Below, in pieces: positions 63,031 through 64,000 of a stretch of DNA of 64,000 nucleotides. Below the pieces are notes generated by a model that was not told the DNA's origin, did not search any database, and worked only from the letters and a program-made list of their open reading frames with translations. The position numbers and the translations under genes were made by a program. Position 1 is the stretch's first letter. Each line of letters opens with the position of its first letter. The stretch lies in assembly GCF_003601975.1 (NCBI RefSeq), contig NZ_QZWZ01000003.1, positions 186,001 to 250,000 on the forward strand, written 5' to 3'. The stretch comes from Mesorhizobium waimense. Lineage in GTDB: Bacteria > Pseudomonadota > Alphaproteobacteria > Rhizobiales > Rhizobiaceae.

Positions 63031-64000
63031 ACGCGCTCGCCACCTTCAGCCTCTGGGCGCAGAGGAACCGCTGGGTCTGGGCGGCGATCGGCGTGCTGCT
63101 TCTGTGGCTCGTGCTTTCGGTCGTCACCAACCGCTTCAGCCTGTCCAGCCTGTCGGGCATCGTGCTGTCGGCGTCTTTCCTGACGGTCGTCGGCGTCGGC
63201 CAGATGTTCGTGGTGACGACCGGGCGCGGCAACATCGACCTCTCGGTCGCCTCGGTGATCACGCTCAGCGCCTTTGTCGCGCTGCTCACCATCAGGGGGC
63301 AGGATGCCAACCTTGCCATCGGCCTTGTCGCAGCAGTCCTGCTCGGCCTTGCCGTCGGCGCGCTGAATTCACTGCTCGTCGTCGGGCTCGGCATTCCGGC
63401 GATCATCGCGACGCTGGCGACCGGCTATGTGCTGGCCACCGCGACGCTGCTGTCGAACAAGGCGATACCCGGCTTCGCCGTCAGCCCGGCGCTGAAGGAT
63501 CTGGCGACGGGCCGTGTTTCCGGCGTGCCGATCATGGCCATCATCGCGATCCTCGGCGTAGCAGCAACCTCCTTCGTGCTGCGCTATACCGTGTTCGGAC
63601 AGTTGCTGTCGGCGGTCGGCCAGAACCGTGCCGCGGCAAGGCTCGCTGGCATCCGGAACGGACCGGTGATCGCGTCGGCCTTCATCATCTCCTCGGTGCT
63701 GGCCTCGCTCGACGGGCTGCTGCTCGGCGCCTATATTGGCGGCGCTTTCCTGGAGATGGGGCAGCCCTATCTGCTTCAGTCGATCGCCGCGGTGGTGCTC
63801 GGCGGGACGCTGATCTTCGGCGGTTCGGCAACCGCTGTCGGAACCTTGTTCGCCAGCATCCTGCTGATCCTGATCGTCACCACCATGCAGATCATCGGCC
63901 TGCCTCCCGGCGCCCAAGACATCGTGCAAGGCATCGTCGTCATCTTCGTGCTCGCGCTGGCCGGCCGGCAGGCAATTGTGAGGCGCTCGGCTGCCGATCC
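63027..64000 (+). CDS. sugar ABC transporter permease, partial (runs off the window)
   Basis: The first 324 codons of an RbsC-like permease, open to the window end. It starts MNALATFSLWAQRNRWVW and has GRGNIDLSVASVITLSAFVAL, the BPD_transp_2 signature, and late GGTLIFGGSATAVGTLFASI. It overlaps the fused gene by four bases. It is probably almost complete, as family members have about 320-340 residues. It pairs with the permease half of the fusion. Confidence 0.9.
   Translation, partial: MNALATFSLWAQRNRWVWAAIGVLLLWLVLSVVTNRFSLSSLSGIVLSASFLTVVGVGQMFVVTTGRGNIDLSVASVITLSAFVALLTIRGQDANLAIGLVAAVLLGLAVGALNSLLVVGLGIPAIIATLATGYVLATATLLSNKAIPGFAVSPALKDLATGRVSGVPIMAIIAILGVAATSFVLRYTVFGQLLSAVGQNRAAARLAGIRNGPVIASAFIISSVLASLDGLLLGAYIGGAFLEMGQPYLLQSIAAVVLGGTLIFGGSATAVGTLFASILLILIVTTMQIIGLPPGAQDIVQGIVVIFVLALAGRQAIVRRSAAD

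Noticed and set aside
1..64000. CRISPR arrays, rRNA or tRNA genes
   Set aside because: No regularly spaced repeats and no rRNA or tRNA-like sequence was noticed on either strand; a tRNA scan would settle it.

Overview
The window is a GC-rich alphaproteobacterial sequence, most likely from a Rhizobiales genome close to Mesorhizobium/Phyllobacteriaceae. This is inferred from the gene families present: DUF6894, a RegB/RegA (ActS/ActR) redox pair beside a cyoABCD quinol oxidase, many ABC uptake systems, Tat-exported molybdoenzymes, and frequent TTG/GTG starts with strong GGAGG sites. Almost every gene concerns uptake and oxidation of small nitrogen compounds, so this looks like an accessory catabolic region. 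No rRNA, tRNA or CRISPR array was seen.

Layout. 1-8.4 kb: small unknown proteins, an SLC13 permease, a Tat-exported aldo/keto reductase coupled to a DUF6064 membrane protein, and a xanthine-dehydrogenase-type operon whose iron-sulfur subunit is broken by an in-frame stop. 8.6-9.9 kb: an IS110-family element whose upstream region folds like a bridge RNA, next to a palindromic repeat. 10-18.3 kb: a lysine/pipecolate degradation cluster (amaA, LysR, hglS, D-2-hydroxyglutarate dehydrogenase, amaB, aminotransferase, stand-alone Lrp-type ligand domain) that covers every step from pipecolate to 2-oxoglutarate. 18.5-27 kb: SURF1 and cyoDCBA on the minus strand, divergent from an MFS transporter and regB/regA, with a perfect 23-bp palindrome between the two arms. 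27-30.6 kb: a decayed FUSC-type fragment, a DgcA/stachydrine-demethylase-like flavoenzyme and its divergent LysR regulator.

30.6-49.5 kb: a large amine or opine catabolic island. It holds two related GNAT acetyltransferases, an M20 deacylase, a 2-hydroxyacid dehydrogenase, a cupin, two aldehyde dehydrogenases, a tartrate/malate-type dehydrogenase, a PuuB-like oxidase, two HAD hydrolases, a class III aminotransferase, a complete oligopeptide-type ABC importer and an Lrp regulator. The substrate is unknown. 49.7-59.1 kb: a second island. A translationally coupled hydantoinase A/B, [2Fe-2S] protein and FAD/NAD oxidoreductase operon lies between two DadA-type oxidases. A LysR regulator sits there, and near-identical T-N11-A boxes precede both the operon and the divergent oxidase. 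This is the best candidate for an undescribed pathway: cyclic amide opening followed by amine oxidation. 59.2-64 kb: an htpG fragment and a ribose-type ABC importer in which the ATPase is fused to one permease; the second permease runs off the window.

Taken together, the oxidases pass electrons to the quinone pool or oxygen, the Cyo oxidase and RegBA handle respiratory balance, and the ABC/MFS systems bring in substrates. Functions are assigned by recognising family motifs by eye; no database search was run.
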